Assembly (NCBI RefSeq): GCF_020386615.1
Contig: NZ_CP077769.1
Span: 5,753,501 to 5,817,500 of the forward strand
Direction of reading: 5' to 3'
DNA length: 64,000 nt
Source of the DNA: Chitinophaga pendula
GTDB lineage: Bacteria; Bacteroidota; Bacteroidia; Chitinophagales; Chitinophagaceae
A model generated the notes under the pieces. It ran no database searches. It worked only from the letters and a program-made list of their open reading frames with translations, and was not told where the DNA came from. A program made the translations under genes and the position numbers. The stretch's first letter is position 1. Every line of letters begins with the position of its first letter. This document shows positions 44,349-54,047 of the stretch, one piece after another.

Positions 44349-47162
44349 TCAGAGGAACTGACCGGTATAGCTTTCTTTTACCTTTTTGAGGCCGTCGGGT
44401 ACGCCGGCATAGAGCAGGTTACCGCCGCCGGCGCCACCTTCGGGGCCGAGGTCTATTAACCAGTCGGCGCTGCGGATGACATCGAGGTTGTGTTCGATGA
44501 CGAGCACGGAATGTCCTTGTTCTATGAGGGCATTGAAGGAGTCGAGCAATTTTTTGATATCATGGAAGTGGAGGCCGGTGGTGGGTTCGTCGAAGATGAA
44601 CAGGATATGCCCCTGGGCTTTTCCTTTGCCGAGGAAGGAGGCCAGTTTTACGCGCTGTGCTTCTCCACCGCTGAGGGTATCGCTGCTTTGTCCCAGTTTG
44701 ACATATCCGAGGCCTACACTGTTGAGTGGGCGGATCTTATTGATGACATCCTTTTCATCTGCGAAGAATTCGAGGGCTTCATCGACGCCCATTTCGAGTA
44801 CGTCGTAGATATTTTTGCCTTTATAGGTTACTTCCAGTACTTCTTCTTTAAACTTTTTGCCCCCGCAGCTTTCGCAGGTGAGGTGTACATCGGCGAGGAA
44901 CTGCATTTCCACGATCACTTCGCCCTCTCCTTTACAAGCGTCGCAGCGGCCGCCATCTACGTTAAACGAGAAGTGTTTGGGTTGGAAGCCTCTCATTTTG
45001 CTGAGTGGCTGTTTGGCGTAGAGGTCCCGGATCTCGTCGTATGCCTTGATATAGGTAACGGGGTTAGACCGGGAGGATTTGCCGATGGGGTTCTGATCGA
45101 TCATTTCGATCTGGGTGATATCATCCATGGCCCCTTTTAGTGCGCGATGTTGTCCTACTCTTTCTGCGAATTCGCCCTTAAGTTTCATGAGGGCGGGGTA
45201 GAGTATTTGTTTTACGAGGGTGGTTTTACCGGAGCCGCTTACGCCGCTGACTACGCAGAGGACGCCTAATGGGAAATCGACATCGATATTTTTCAGGTTA
45301 TGCTGGCGGCAGCCTTCGAGGGTGATAGCTTTTTTCCATTTGCGGGTTCTGGCGGGCGGGTCGATACGCATGTGCCCGCTGAGGTATTTGCCGGTGAGGC
45401 TTTTACCATCTTTGAGTATTTCGGGATAGGAGCCGGAGAAGATGACTTCTCCACCCAGGTGGCTGGCGAGGGGTCCCATATCGATGATATGGTCTGCTTC
45501 TTCCATCATTTGTTCGTCGTGTTCTACGACTACGACGGTATTTCCCAGGTCGCGGAGTTCTTTGAGTACGGAGATGAGCCGGTGGGTATCGCGTGCGTGC
45601 AGGCCGATACTAGGTTCATCGAGTATATAGAGGGAGTTGGTCAGGTTGCTGCCCAGGGAGCGTGTGAGCTGGATACGCTGGCTTTCGCCGCCGCTGAGTG
45701 TGTTGGCGACACGATTGAGTGTCAGGTATCCCAGGCCTACGTCCAGCAGTGTTTTGAGCCGGTGGTTGATCTCAATGAGGATACGTTTTGCTACTTGGGC
45801 GTCGTATTCGTTGAGGTCGAGTTGATCGAACCAGTTTTTGAGGTCTTGTACGGGGAGTTGTACGAGTTCGGAGATGGTTTTGCCTCCTACTTTGATATAG
45901 AGGGCTTCTTTGCGGAGGCGGCCACCGTGGCAGTCAGGGCAGACGGTACGACCTCTGTAGCGTGATTGCAGCACGCGGTATTGTACTTTATAGAGGTTTT
46001 GTTCTACCATCTTAAAGAACTCGTTGAGGCCGTAGAAGAAGTCATTACCGGTCCAGAGGAGGTTGTATTGTTCGTCTGTCAGTTCGGCGATGGGTTTATG
46101 AACGGGGAAGCTGAATTTGCGGGATGCTTTTATGAGAGCTTCTTTGTATTCGCCCATTTTTTCGCCTCTCCAGGGGGCAATGGCGCCTTCGTAGACGCTG
46201 AGTCGTTTGTCTGGTATAACGAGGTCGGCATCGATACCCAGCACTTGTCCGAAGCCTTCGCAGGTGGGGCAGGCGCCGTAAGGGTTATTGAAGGAGAAGA
46301 GGTTAGGCATGGGTTCTTCGAACTGTACGCCATCGAGTTCGTACCGGTTGGAGAAGTGTACCTGTTTGCCATCTACTTCGAGGAGGCAGTCGCCTTCGCT
46401 TTCATAGAAGGAGGTTTGTACGCTATCTGCGATACGGTGTTTATCTTCTTCTTCGAATTCTTTGACTACCAGCCTGTCTATCAGCACGTAAGCGGTTTCT
46501 GGTACGGCAGGTTTCTTTTCTTCCAGCAGGTCTTCTATACGAACCAGTTCTGTTTCTTTCTTGTTGTAGATGTAAAGTCGGGAGAAGCCTTTCTGCATGA
46601 GGATGTTGAGTTCTTCTTTGACATCGCGTTTGGCATGTCTGCGGAAGGGTACGAGTACCAGCACTTTAGCGCCGTGGGGCAGTTTGCTGATATAGTCTAC
46701 GACATCGCTGACCTCCTGTTTTTTCACTTCGCGGCCGGATACGGGCGAGTAAGTTCTACCTGCGCGGGCGTAGAGGAGTCGGAGGTAGTCATATATTTCT
46801 GTCATGGACCCTACGGTAGACCGTGGGGTGCGGGTGATGACCTTCTGTTCAATGGCGATGGCCGGGCAGATTCCTTTAATGTAGTCGACATCGGGTTTGT
46901 TCATACGCATGAGGAATTGACGGGCGTATGAGCTAAGGCTTTCGGCATAACGTCGTTGGCCTTCCGCGTAGAGGGTATCCATGGTGAGGGAAGATTTCCC
47001 GGAACCGGATACGCCTGTTACCACGACGAGTTTGCTTCGTGGTATGGTGACGCTTACATTTTTAAGGTTATGGACGCGGGCCCCTTTGATGAAGATATGA
47101 TCTTGTGTGCTAACTGATTGTGGATCAATTGCAGTCTCGTTTTGTTTACTTTTTGTACGCAT
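44349..47162 (-). CDS. uvrA: Excinuclease ABC subunit A
   Basis: A 937-residue DNA damage recognition ATPase of nucleotide excision repair. Two ABC modules: Walker [13 protein letters not shown] (about residue 50) and [12 protein letters not shown] (about 650), both LSGGE signatures (LSGGESQRI and LSGGEAQRV), Walker B in [11 protein letters not shown] and [12 protein letters not shown]. Zinc-binding Cys pairs are CPTCEGFG..., and C-x2-C at about 740 ([20 protein letters not shown]). The length is standard. It is convergent with the DUF4293 gene and stands alone. A weak -7-like box (GAACTTTG on the minus strand, about 47172-47179) lies upstream. Confidence 0.98.
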   Translation of the reverse strand: MRTKSKQNETAIDPQSVSTQDHIFIKGARVHNLKNVSVTIPRSKLVVVTGVSGSGKSSLTMDTLYAEGQRRYAESLSSYARQFLMRMNKPDVDYIKGICPAIAIEQKVITRTPRSTVGSMTEIYDYLRLLYARAGRTYSPVSGREVKKQEVSDVVDYISKLPHGAKVLVLVPFRRHAKRDVKEELNILMQKGFSRLYIYNKKETELVRIEDLLEEKKPAVPETAYVLIDRLVVKEFEEEDKHRIADSVQTSFYESEGDCLLEVDGKQVHFSNRYELDGVQFEEPMPNLFSFNNPYGACPTCEGFGQVLGIDADLVIPDKRLSVYEGAIAPWRGEKMGEYKEALIKASRKFSFPVHKPIAELTDEQYNLLWTGNDFFYGLNEFFKMVEQNLYKVQYRVLQSRYRGRTVCPDCHGGRLRKEALYIKVGGKTISELVQLPVQDLKNWFDQLDLNEYDAQVAKRILIEINHRLKTLLDVGLGYLTLNRVANTLSGGESQRIQLTRSLGSNLTNSLYILDEPSIGLHARDTHRLISVLKELRDLGNTVVVVEHDEQMMEEADHIIDMGPLASHLGGEVIFSGSYPEILKDGKSLTGKYLSGHMRIDPPARTRKWKKAITLEGCRQHNLKNIDVDFPLGVLCVVSGVSGSGKTTLVKQILYPALMKLKGEFAERVGQHRALKGAMDDITQIEMIDQNPIGKSSRSNPVTYIKAYDEIRDLYAKQPLSKMRGFQPKHFSFNVDGGRCDACKGEGEVIVEMQFLADVHLTCESCGGKKFKEEVLEVTYKGKNIYDVLEMGVDEALEFFADEKDVINKIRPLNSVGLGYVKLGQSSDTLSGGEAQRVKLASFLGKGKAQGHILFIFDEPTTGLHFHDIKKLLDSFNALIEQGHSVLVIEHNLDVIRSADWLIDLGPEGGAGGGNLLYAGVPDGLKKVKESYTGQFL

Positions 47163-47513
47163 GATTCTGTAGCAAAGTTCCTCGAAAAAACCGAAAGCGA
47201 GGAATGCATTTTTTGAGAGTTCGAAAGTAACGGATTCCGCGTAAATTTCGCAGTGAAGTTAGACCCACAACTTTTGTGCTATTTTACGTTACTAAGCGGT
47301 CAAATTTGCCCTTGCTGCAGTTGTTTTTCTCAACTATTCGATTATATTTGCATTAGATCGCATCAAGAATAGTTCCTATACCTTAGACCAGACAGACGTT
47401 TACACTTTTTAACAAATAAACTACTTGCTATAGCATAAACTCTACACAAAAAAACAACCTACAGACAGATAAGTCCGTATACGTATTTACTAACCCGTCT
47501 ATTGTAGAAGTTT
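47163..47513. other. Intergenic region between uvrA and the ECF sigma gene
   Basis: A 351-bp divergent spacer. It contains the plus-strand promoter at 47321-47350 and otherwise AT-rich sequence with no gene. The transcript of the sigma gene would have a leader of about 160 bases. Confidence 0.6.
47321..47350 (+). promoter_or_regulatory. Promoter of the ECF sigma factor gene
   Basis: TTG (47321-47323), a 19-bp spacer and TATATTTG (47343-47350), a near-perfect Bacteroidota promoter, facing the sigma gene at 47514. Confidence 0.6.
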
Positions 47514-48095
47514 ATGCAAATAATGTACAAATTGAGTGATGAGCAATTAATCACCCTTTTTAAGAAAGGACACACTTCGGCATTGGAGGAATTAGTTCAC
47601 CGGCACAAAGATAAGTTATTCACTTCCATTATATTATTGGTAAAAGATCCCTTTCTGGCGGAGGATATCTTCCAGGATACTTTCATTAAGGTGATTGATA
47701 CTATACGAGCAGAAAGGTATACGGAGAAGGGGAAGTTTCTGCCGTGGGCTATGCGTATTGCTCACAATCTATGTGTGGATCATTTCCGGAAGATCAAGCG
47801 GACGCCGGTGATCAAGACCGGAGATGACAAGGATATTTTTAATGTGCTGAGTTTCAGTGATGGATGTGCGGAGGACAAGCTCATTATGCGTCAGAGCCAT
47901 GACCGGGTGCGTAAGATGCTGGATATGTTGCCGGAGGAGCAGCGGGAGGTGATCATTCTGCGTCATTATGCGGAATTGAGTTTTAAAGAAATTGCTGATC
48001 TCACGCAGGTGAGTATCAATACGGCATTAGGTCGTATGCGCTACGGCTTAATAAATCTCCGAAAGATGATGACGGAGAAACAGATTTGTTTGTAA
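47514..48095 (+). CDS. ECF-type RNA polymerase sigma factor
   Basis: A 193-residue sigma-70 family protein of the ECF (RpoE-like) type. Region 2 contains LVHRHKDKLFTSIILLVKDPFLAEDIFQDTFIKV and WAMRIAHNLCVDHFRK; region 4 is EEQREVIILRHYAELSFKEIADLTQVSINTALGRMRYGL. There is no adjacent anti-sigma gene and it reads away from the fecR locus, so it is a solitary ECF factor, possibly serving fecR at 39455 in trans. The ATG at 47514 was kept; an ATG at 47523 is an alternative. Confidence 0.95.
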   Translation: MQIMYKLSDEQLITLFKKGHTSALEELVHRHKDKLFTSIILLVKDPFLAEDIFQDTFIKVIDTIRAERYTEKGKFLPWAMRIAHNLCVDHFRKIKRTPVIKTGDDKDIFNVLSFSDGCAEDKLIMRQSHDRVRKMLDMLPEEQREVIILRHYAELSFKEIADLTQVSINTALGRMRYGLINLRKMMTEKQICL

Positions 48096-48115
48096 TCCTT
48101 TTTTGCTTGCCATCA

Positions 48116-48150
48116 ACGGGCGGCCGTATATACGACCGCTCGTTTTATTT
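48116..48150. terminator. Bidirectional terminator after the sigma gene
   Basis: ACGGGCGGCCGTA and TACGACCGCTCGT pair with wobbles across a 2-base loop; TTTTATTTT follows. It overlaps the end of the convergent transporter gene. Confidence 0.75.
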
Positions 48151-49101
48151 TCCCCCCTTTTCAGTTCCTTTCCAACCTATTATCAATACGCCGGCGAGTA
48201 CGAGGGCGGTGCCGCTTAGCTGGCTGACGGTGATGGCTTCTCCCAGGAAAAAGTAAGCCTGTATGATTGTCGCTACGGGGCCTACACTAGCGATGATGGC
48301 TGCGTTATTAGCGCCCACCCTCTTTACGCCTGCCGATATCATGAATGTGGGTAGTACGGTAGCGAATAGTGCCATTATGAGGCAGAGCCAGTAGACGTGG
48401 GCATTGGTATCCGGCATTTGCCAGCCATAGCGGGCCAGGTAATGGATGAATACGCCCATGGAGGAGAACATAAGGGCATAGGCGGTAAACTTCATCACCC
48501 CTACCTGTGGGATCAGTTCGCCGCTGCCTACGATATAAAAGGCATAGGCGAGCGCGCATCCTACCATTAGTACGCTACCGGTGACGAGACCGGGGCCCCA
48601 TCCTTCCTGTCGTATGTCGCCGGTAAAGGCGATGAGGATACCGGTATAAGCGGCTGCCAGCGCCAGCCACTGAGTGCGGCTGATCTTTTTCTTCAGGTAG
48701 AAGGCGGACATCAGCAATGCGAAGGTGGGATAGGTAAACAGGATCAGTCTTTCGAGGCCGGCGGAGATATACTGCAGGCCCATGAAGTCGAGGATGGAGC
48801 TGGCGTAATAGCCTACCAGGCCCAGTACGCCTATCTGCAGCCATTGGCGGGAGGTAAGGCGCACATTGCTGGTATGCCGGGCGAGGTACCAGGCGGTGGC
48901 TGCATAAAAGGGCAAGGAGAAGAGCATGCGGAGCATGAGCACTGCTACCGCATCTATATTTCCGGCGCGGTAGGCCAGCTTAACCAGAATGGCCTTTGCG
49001 GAGAAGCATACTGCGCCGATAAAAACGATTGTCACTCCCCATATAAAACGGGAACGTTGTGTTGCGGCCATAGGAATGGGTTCCTGCTGTTGCGTCAGCA
49101 T
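48145..49101 (-). CDS. DMT superfamily (EamA-type) transporter
   Basis: A 318-residue membrane protein with about ten hydrophobic helices arranged as two EamA repeats, the first ending in a conserved LxxTYP-like FTYPTFALLMSAFYLKKKISRTQW and the second in GVKRVGANNAAIIASVGPVAT and FFLGEAITVSQLSGTALVL. The start at 49101 (MLTQQQ) is chosen over an upstream Arg-rich extension. It overlaps the thiolase stop by 7 bases, indicating translational coupling. Substrate unknown, typically an exporter of amino acids or metabolites. Confidence 0.88.
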   Translation of the reverse strand: MLTQQQEPIPMAATQRSRFIWGVTIVFIGAVCFSAKAILVKLAYRAGNIDAVAVLMLRMLFSLPFYAATAWYLARHTSNVRLTSRQWLQIGVLGLVGYYASSILDFMGLQYISAGLERLILFTYPTFALLMSAFYLKKKISRTQWLALAAAYTGILIAFTGDIRQEGWGPGLVTGSVLMVGCALAYAFYIVGSGELIPQVGVMKFTAYALMFSSMGVFIHYLARYGWQMPDTNAHVYWLCLIMALFATVLPTFMISAGVKRVGANNAAIIASVGPVATIIQAYFFLGEAITVSQLSGTALVLAGVLIIGWKGTEKGGK

Positions 49102-50294
49102 TTTTCGAATACGACGGCGGCGCCTTGTCCGACTCCTACACACATGGTGGCGAGTCCGAGGCGGGCATTGTCATGACGTTTCATCTCGTGCAATAAGGTG
49201 GCGGTGATACGGGCGCCGCTACATCCGAGCGGGTGGCCGATAGAGATGGCCCCTCCGTTGACATTTACTTTTGACGGATCGAGTTCGAGGTCGCGCATGC
49301 AAGCCAGGGATTGTGAAGCGAAAGCTTCGTTGAGTTCGATGAGGTCGAGGCTGGCGGTGGTGATGCCGGCTCTTTGTAGTGCTTTACGGGAAGCCGGTAC
49401 CGGGCCGATGCCCATGATGGATGGGTCTACACCTGCTACGGCCATTGCTTTTATCCGTGCCAGCGGTGTAAGATTGAAACGTTTGAGGGCGGCTTCGGAT
49501 ACAATCATCACCATCGCGGCGCCATCGTTGATCCCGGAGGAGTTGCCAGCGGTAACGCTGCCATCTTTGGCGAAGGCAGGTCTGAGGCCAGCCAGTTTTT
49601 CGAGGGAAGTTTCGCGCGGGTGTTCATCTTTAGAGAAGAGCACGGGTTCTTCTTTGTTGGGAGTGATTTCTACGGGGATGATCTCTTCCGTCCATTTACC
49701 AGCGTCGAGTGCCTGTTTGTATTTGCGTTGGCTGTCGAAGGCGAACTGATCCTGGTCTTCGCGGCTGACGTTCCATTGTCTGGCGACGTTTTCTGCGGTT
49801 TCTCCCATGGAATAGGGATAGTATAGATCTGTCAGTTTTTTGTTGTTAAAGCGCCATCCTATGGTAGAGTCGAATATTTCTGTTTTACGGGAGAAGGGGC
49901 CATCGGATTTGGCCATGACGAAGGGGGCACGGGTCATACTTTCCACGCCACCGGCGAGGTAAGCATCTCCTTCGCCGCACATGATAGCGCGGGCGGCATC
50001 CATGATGGCCTGGAGGCCGGATGCGCAGAGGCGGTTGACGGTGTTGCCCCCGACTGTTACGGGCAGGCCAGCCAGCAGGGCGGCCATACGGGCTACGTCG
50101 CGGTTATCTTCACCCGCCTGGTTGGCAGCGCCGGCGATTACATCTTCTATGGCTGCAGTATCTAGGGAGGGATTGCGATTGACCAATGCTTTGATCATAT
50201 GGGCCAGCATGTCATCTGGCCGAACGGTGCTGAGGGCGCCGCCATAGCGGCCGATAGGTGTACGGACTGCGTCTACTATATATGCTGCTTGCAT
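49095..50294 (-). CDS. Acetyl-CoA C-acyltransferase (thiolase), 3-oxoadipyl-CoA-type
   Basis: A 399-residue thiolase. The active-site Cys is in NRLCASGLQAI (about residue 90), the catalytic His in GGAISIGHPLGCSGAR and the second Cys in CVGVGQGAAVVFEKC. The GAANQAGEDNRDVARMAALLAGLP segment is the pattern of beta-ketoadipyl-CoA thiolases (PcaF/PaaJ), although no other catabolic gene is nearby, so fatty acid beta-oxidation use is also possible. It is the first gene of a two-gene unit with the DMT transporter. Its start lies about 60 bases beyond an untranslated region shared with the plus-strand rlmN promoter. Confidence 0.93.
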   Translation of the reverse strand: MQAAYIVDAVRTPIGRYGGALSTVRPDDMLAHMIKALVNRNPSLDTAAIEDVIAGAANQAGEDNRDVARMAALLAGLPVTVGGNTVNRLCASGLQAIMDAARAIMCGEGDAYLAGGVESMTRAPFVMAKSDGPFSRKTEIFDSTIGWRFNNKKLTDLYYPYSMGETAENVARQWNVSREDQDQFAFDSQRKYKQALDAGKWTEEIIPVEITPNKEEPVLFSKDEHPRETSLEKLAGLRPAFAKDGSVTAGNSSGINDGAAMVMIVSEAALKRFNLTPLARIKAMAVAGVDPSIMGIGPVPASRKALQRAGITTASLDLIELNEAFASQSLACMRDLELDPSKVNVNGGAISIGHPLGCSGARITATLLHEMKRHDNARLGLATMCVGVGQGAAVVFEKC

Positions 50295-50393
50295 GGATAT
50301 TAAAATTGAGGCTGTAAATGTAGGGAAATTAGTCCATCGGCAAGGGACGGAGGGGGTGAGGGGGTTGGCTGGCCGACTGTGGTTAAATTACCT

Positions 50394-50401
50394 TATCTTT
50401 G
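50394..50401 (+). promoter_or_regulatory. -7 box of the rlmN operon
   Basis: TATCTTTG matches TAnnTTTG exactly. It implies a leader of about 155 bases before rlmN at 50562. A good -33 box is not evident. Confidence 0.4.
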
Positions 50402-50561
50402 CGGTTGCTTTCCGACTGCCGTAAGGTAGCCACTTACTCATATAATGAAATGATCTAATGGTTATTAGCTTAGCGCTAAAGAAAGTACAATAGAAAGTTT
50501 ACAATTTACAATACATACGAGGCGGGGGAACCTGTTTACGACCACTTGTTATAACAATCTG

Positions 50562-51605
50562 ATGAAGTCTGTTAAAAAGAACATACGTCATATGAGCCTG
50601 TCGGAGATGCAGGCCTATTTTGTGACGATCAATGAAAAGGCCTTTCGTGCCAAGCAGGTGTATGAATGGATCTGGGTGAAGCATGCGACCAGTTTTGAGG
50701 CGATGACGAATTTATCCAAGCAGTTGCGGACCACTTTGCAGGAGCATTTTGAGTTGCCGGCGGTGCGGATAAATGCCACACAGCAGAGTACGGACGGCAC
50801 TATCAAGAACCGGTTCCAGCTGCATGACGGTCATTTTGTGGAGGGGGTGCTTATTCCCACGGATACCCGTCAGACGGCTTGTGTATCGTCGCAGGTGGGA
50901 TGTAGCCTGAGCTGTAAGTTCTGTGCGACCGGTTATATGGACAGGAAACGTAACCTGGACTATGACGAGATATATGATGAAGTGGTATTGTTGAATGAGC
51001 AGGCGATGGCGGCATCTGGTAAGAAGCTGACCAACATTGTGTTCATGGGTATGGGAGAGCCGTTGCTGAACTATAAGAACGTATTGCAGTCCATTGCCCG
51101 TATCACTTCTCCGGACGGAGGGTTGGCGATGTCTCCCAAACGTATTACTGTATCTACTGCCGGTGTGGCTAAGATGATCAAACAGCTGGGCGACGACCAG
51201 GTGAAGTTCAACCTGGCATTATCGCTTCATGCTGCCAATGACAAAAAGCGTAGTGAGATCATGCCGATCAATGATACCAACAACCTGGAAGTACTGATCG
51301 AGGCGCTTAACTATTTTTATAAAGCGACGGAGAACCAGATATCATTCGAGTACATTCTATTCAGGGATTTTAACGATTCCCAGAAGGATGCGGATGAACT
51401 GATCAAGGTATATCGTCAGGTCCCTGCCGACCTGGTTAACATCATCGAGTACAATCCTATTGACAACGCACGGTTCCAGAAGCCTGACGAGGATGTTGCG
51501 GAGTCATTCATGCAATACCTTAGTAAGAACCGGGTGAATGCCCGTTTGCGCCGCAGCCGTGGTAAAGATATCGATGCAGCCTGTGGACAGCTAGCCAACA
51601 AATAA
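50562..51605 (+). CDS. rlmN: Dual-specificity RNA methyltransferase RlmN
   Basis: A 347-residue radical-SAM enzyme that methylates C2 of A2503 in 23S rRNA and A37 in some tRNAs. The radical-SAM cluster cysteines are C114, C118 and C121 in GCSLSCKFCATG; an MGMGEPLLN segment and DNARFQKPDEDV follow. The length is typical. It is the first of three plus-strand genes for RNA modification, followed by two pseudouridine synthases at 54 and 16 bp intervals. Confidence 0.96.
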   Translation: MKSVKKNIRHMSLSEMQAYFVTINEKAFRAKQVYEWIWVKHATSFEAMTNLSKQLRTTLQEHFELPAVRINATQQSTDGTIKNRFQLHDGHFVEGVLIPTDTRQTACVSSQVGCSLSCKFCATGYMDRKRNLDYDEIYDEVVLLNEQAMAASGKKLTNIVFMGMGEPLLNYKNVLQSIARITSPDGGLAMSPKRITVSTAGVAKMIKQLGDDQVKFNLALSLHAANDKKRSEIMPINDTNNLEVLIEALNYFYKATENQISFEYILFRDFNDSQKDADELIKVYRQVPADLVNIIEYNPIDNARFQKPDEDVAESFMQYLSKNRVNARLRRSRGKDIDAACGQLANK

Positions 51606-51659
51606 TTATCAAATTGACGTTTATTACTGCAGTAATGCAGCAAAGTTTAAAAGACATAC

Positions 51660-52991
51660 ATGAAAAAGAACAAACCTGCCGTGAAAGGCTTTTCTCCATT
51701 TAAAGAGAATAAATCCCATAGCAACAAGCCAGGTCGTCCGGACGTTGGTGTTGAGCGTGCGGGGCGCAAACCTGCCCGTCTATTAGAGAAAGGGGAAAGA
51801 GGAGATAAGGGAGAAAAAATTGAGAGAAGGGAGAAACGGGAGCAATCCGAAGGTGCTGGTACAGAAAGAGGTAACAAACCTACCTTTCGTGGCAAAGGCA
51901 CTGAGGGTGGTTTCCGAGGTAATAAATCAGAAGGTTTCCGTGGTAATAAGCCTGACACTTTCCGCGATAATAAATCTGAGGGCTTCCGCGATGGTAACAA
52001 ATCGGAGAGCTTCCGTGATAACAAATCTGAAAAGAGGGAAAAAACGCCTGTTCAGCGTGGTGGTGCAGGGAAAAGCTTCAAGGATACTCCGCGGGAGACG
52101 CCCAGCGGATTTAACCGGAAGAAATATTTTGACAATACCAATGAGCGGTTTGCGGAGAAGCAAGATCGTAAACAAGCCAGCAGGCAGCAGCGCAGCGAGC
52201 ATGATGGAGAAGTGAAAGAGACGGTCCCTTATAAAAAGACTGCCAGGAAGCAATCGGCTGAAGGAAATGGAGTGGCTGGGGAAATGCCATTGAATAAATA
52301 TCTTGCTCACTGCGGCATTTGTTCCCGGAGGAAAGCGGTAGACCATATCAAAGCGGGCAAAGTAACGGTTAACGATCAGGTGGTAATGGAACCCGCTTTC
52401 AAGGTAACGGACAAGGATAATGTAAAACTGGTAGGTAAGAAAATACATATACAGAAGAACCTGGTATATATACTGCTGAATAAACCTAAGGGGTATATTA
52501 CTACGACAGATGATCCCGAGGGTCGCCAGACGGTGATGGAGCTGATCGCTGATGCGACTGAGGAGCGGGTATATCCTGTGGGACGTCTGGACAGGAATAC
52601 TTCGGGGTTATTATTGTTGACTAATGATGGAGAGCTGGCGCAGAAGCTGGCGCATCCGAAACACAATATCAAAAAGATCTACCAGGTAGGGCTGGACAAG
52701 GCGCTTACCAAAGCAGACTTTGAAAAGATACTGAACGGTGTACCACTGGAAGACGGTGTGGCGTTGGTGGATGCGTTGGGATATATTGATCCTAAGAACA
52801 AAGCCGAAGTAGGGATAGAGATCCATAGTGGTAAGAACCGTATTGTGCGCCGTATATTCGAGCACCTGGAGTACAGTGTGGAAAAGCTGGATCGTGTGAT
52901 GTATGCCGGTCTTACCAAGAAGAATGTCAACAGGGGCAGATGGCGTTTCCTGACAGAGAAGGAAATCATATTACTGAAGCATTTTAAATAG
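51660..52991 (+). CDS. RluB/RsuA-type pseudouridine synthase with long N-terminal repeat extension
   Basis: A 443-residue protein. Residues about 1-200 are highly charged, disordered-looking repeats (units such as GFRGNKSE, GFRDGNKSE, SFRDNKSE). Residues about 213-255 are an S4 RNA-binding domain (LNKYLAHCGICSRRKAVDHI), and the pseudouridine synthase domain follows with the catalytic D311 in GRLDRNTSGLL. RluB/RsuA-type enzymes modify rRNA large-subunit or small-subunit uridines. The catalytic part is intact. The N-terminal extension resembles those in Bacteroidota RluB homologues but its role is unknown. Second gene of the rlmN operon. Confidence 0.95.
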   Translation: MKKNKPAVKGFSPFKENKSHSNKPGRPDVGVERAGRKPARLLEKGERGDKGEKIERREKREQSEGAGTERGNKPTFRGKGTEGGFRGNKSEGFRGNKPDTFRDNKSEGFRDGNKSESFRDNKSEKREKTPVQRGGAGKSFKDTPRETPSGFNRKKYFDNTNERFAEKQDRKQASRQQRSEHDGEVKETVPYKKTARKQSAEGNGVAGEMPLNKYLAHCGICSRRKAVDHIKAGKVTVNDQVVMEPAFKVTDKDNVKLVGKKIHIQKNLVYILLNKPKGYITTTDDPEGRQTVMELIADATEERVYPVGRLDRNTSGLLLLTNDGELAQKLAHPKHNIKKIYQVGLDKALTKADFEKILNGVPLEDGVALVDALGYIDPKNKAEVGIEIHSGKNRIVRRIFEHLEYSVEKLDRVMYAGLTKKNVNRGRWRFLTEKEIILLKHFK

Positions 52992-53007
52992 GCTGACAGC
53001 AACATCT

Positions 53008-53775
53008 ATGCGAATTCAAGATCATATTATAGCAGAAACGGAAGATTATATTGTGGTGAATAAGCCGGCGGGTTTGCTGACCATCCAGGATCGTCATGAT
53101 AGTGAGATACCGGCGTTGCTAACTTTACTGAGAAAATTATACAGAGATATATTTACGGTGCACCGACTGGATAAGGACACCAGTGGGGTGTTGGTTTTTG
53201 CGCGGCATGAGGAGGCACATAAATACTTTTCGCAACTATTTGAGGGGCGGCAGGTCAAGAAGTTTTACCTGGGGCTTGTACATAGTCAGCCGGAGCCTCC
53301 TGTGGGCAGCATAAAAGTGCCTATTATGGAGCACCCGGTGCAGAAGGGTAAGATGGTGACCAATGCTAAGGGGAAGCCGTCCCATACGGACTATGAGACG
53401 CTGGAGACTTTTGGTCAGTACAGCCTGGTGAGGATGCAGATACATACGGGCCGTACGCATCAGATCCGTGTGCATATGAAACATGTGGGGCATCCGATCG
53501 TGGTAGATGAGCTGTATGGTAGTCCTAAGGGTATTTATCTCTCTGCTATTAAGAAGAAATACAAGATGGGCAAGTTCACGGAAGAGGAGCGTCCATTGTT
53601 GGGCAGGTTAGGACTTCATGCCTGGCAGTTGCATTTTACGGATATGAGTGGTAAGGAGATGGTAGTGGAAGCTCCATTGCCTAAAGACATCCAGGCGGTG
53701 CTTACCCAGCTGCGTAAGCGTGGTGGTGGCAGTGCTGCGGTGTCGGCTGTTGTGCAAGAGGATCAGGGGGAATAA
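53008..53775 (+). CDS. RluA-family pseudouridine synthase
   Basis: A 255-residue enzyme without an S4 domain. The catalytic D55 is in VHRLDKDTSGVLVFAR. The second conserved segment GRTHQIRVHMKHVGHPIVVDELYG is intact. RluA enzymes modify uridines in 23S rRNA and some tRNAs; the specific target is unclear from sequence. It starts 16 bp after the RluB-type gene and so ends the rlmN operon. A strong terminator follows. Confidence 0.93.
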   Translation: MRIQDHIIAETEDYIVVNKPAGLLTIQDRHDSEIPALLTLLRKLYRDIFTVHRLDKDTSGVLVFARHEEAHKYFSQLFEGRQVKKFYLGLVHSQPEPPVGSIKVPIMEHPVQKGKMVTNAKGKPSHTDYETLETFGQYSLVRMQIHTGRTHQIRVHMKHVGHPIVVDELYGSPKGIYLSAIKKKYKMGKFTEEERPLLGRLGLHAWQLHFTDMSGKEMVVEAPLPKDIQAVLTQLRKRGGGSAAVSAVVQEDQGE

Positions 53776-53791
53776 TTTGTTATCTGTTCAT

Positions 53792-53832
53792 AAAAAGGAA
53801 AGGCGCTGTATGATACGGCGCCTTTCCTTTTT
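53792..53832 (+). terminator. Terminator of the rlmN operon
   Basis: AAAAAGGAAAGGCGC and GCGCCTTTCCTTTTT pair perfectly across an 11-base loop. Confidence 0.9.
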
Positions 53833-53869
53833 ATGTTGGTGTTTGTTTTGGGAGGTGGTATTAAAAGAA

Positions 53870-53893
53870 AAACGGGGAGAAATCCCCGTTTCG
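53870..53893 (-). terminator. Terminator of the peroxiredoxin unit
   Basis: On the minus strand AAACGGGGA pairs with TCCCCGTTT across a 4-base loop, followed by TTCTTTT. It lies about 30 bases after the small ORF that follows the peroxiredoxin gene. Confidence 0.7.
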
Positions 53894-53923
53894 TAAAAAT
53901 CAAAAACCAACCATTAAAAAAAT

Positions 53924-54040
53924 TTATGAATAAAAGCCTTCTACCCATTTATAGCGAGGAGGCTCTACTCTCTTGTTTTGTTGAGCGTCCTTTTGTTTGG
54001 GCCTCAACCAATTAACCAACCACTGAACGAATCGCTTCAT
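53924..54040 (-). CDS. Small basic protein (38 aa) downstream of the peroxiredoxin
   Basis: A 38-codon frame starting with ATG at 54040, 7 bases after the peroxiredoxin stop codon, and ending with TAA 30 bases before a hairpin terminator. The protein begins MKRFVQWLVNWLRPKQ and ends RYKWVEGFYS: an amphipathic, aromatic- and Lys/Arg-rich start and a Pro-containing tail. It has no family I recognise and it is too short to be judged by homology from sequence alone. Position, spacing and the terminator directly after support it being a real, co-transcribed small protein; possibly the region is merely a 3' UTR. Confidence 0.4.
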   Translation of the reverse strand: MKRFVQWLVNWLRPKQKDAQQNKRVEPPRYKWVEGFYS

Positions 54041-54047
54041 GAATGAC

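Noticed and set aside
45966..46931. 321-codon plus-strand open frame inside uvrA
   Set aside because: It overlaps intact UvrA sequence on the other strand and consists of Phe-, Glu- and Val-rich translation typical of antisense shadows.
53893..53913. ACCAACCATTAA-like sequence similar to one at 4806-4822
   Set aside because: Only a short A/C-rich resemblance between two spacers; not enough to call a repeat.
53926..54015. Plus-strand 29-codon frame between the RluA gene and the peroxiredoxin gene
   Set aside because: It is exactly antisense to the better supported small ORF at 53924-54040 and has no promoter or family.
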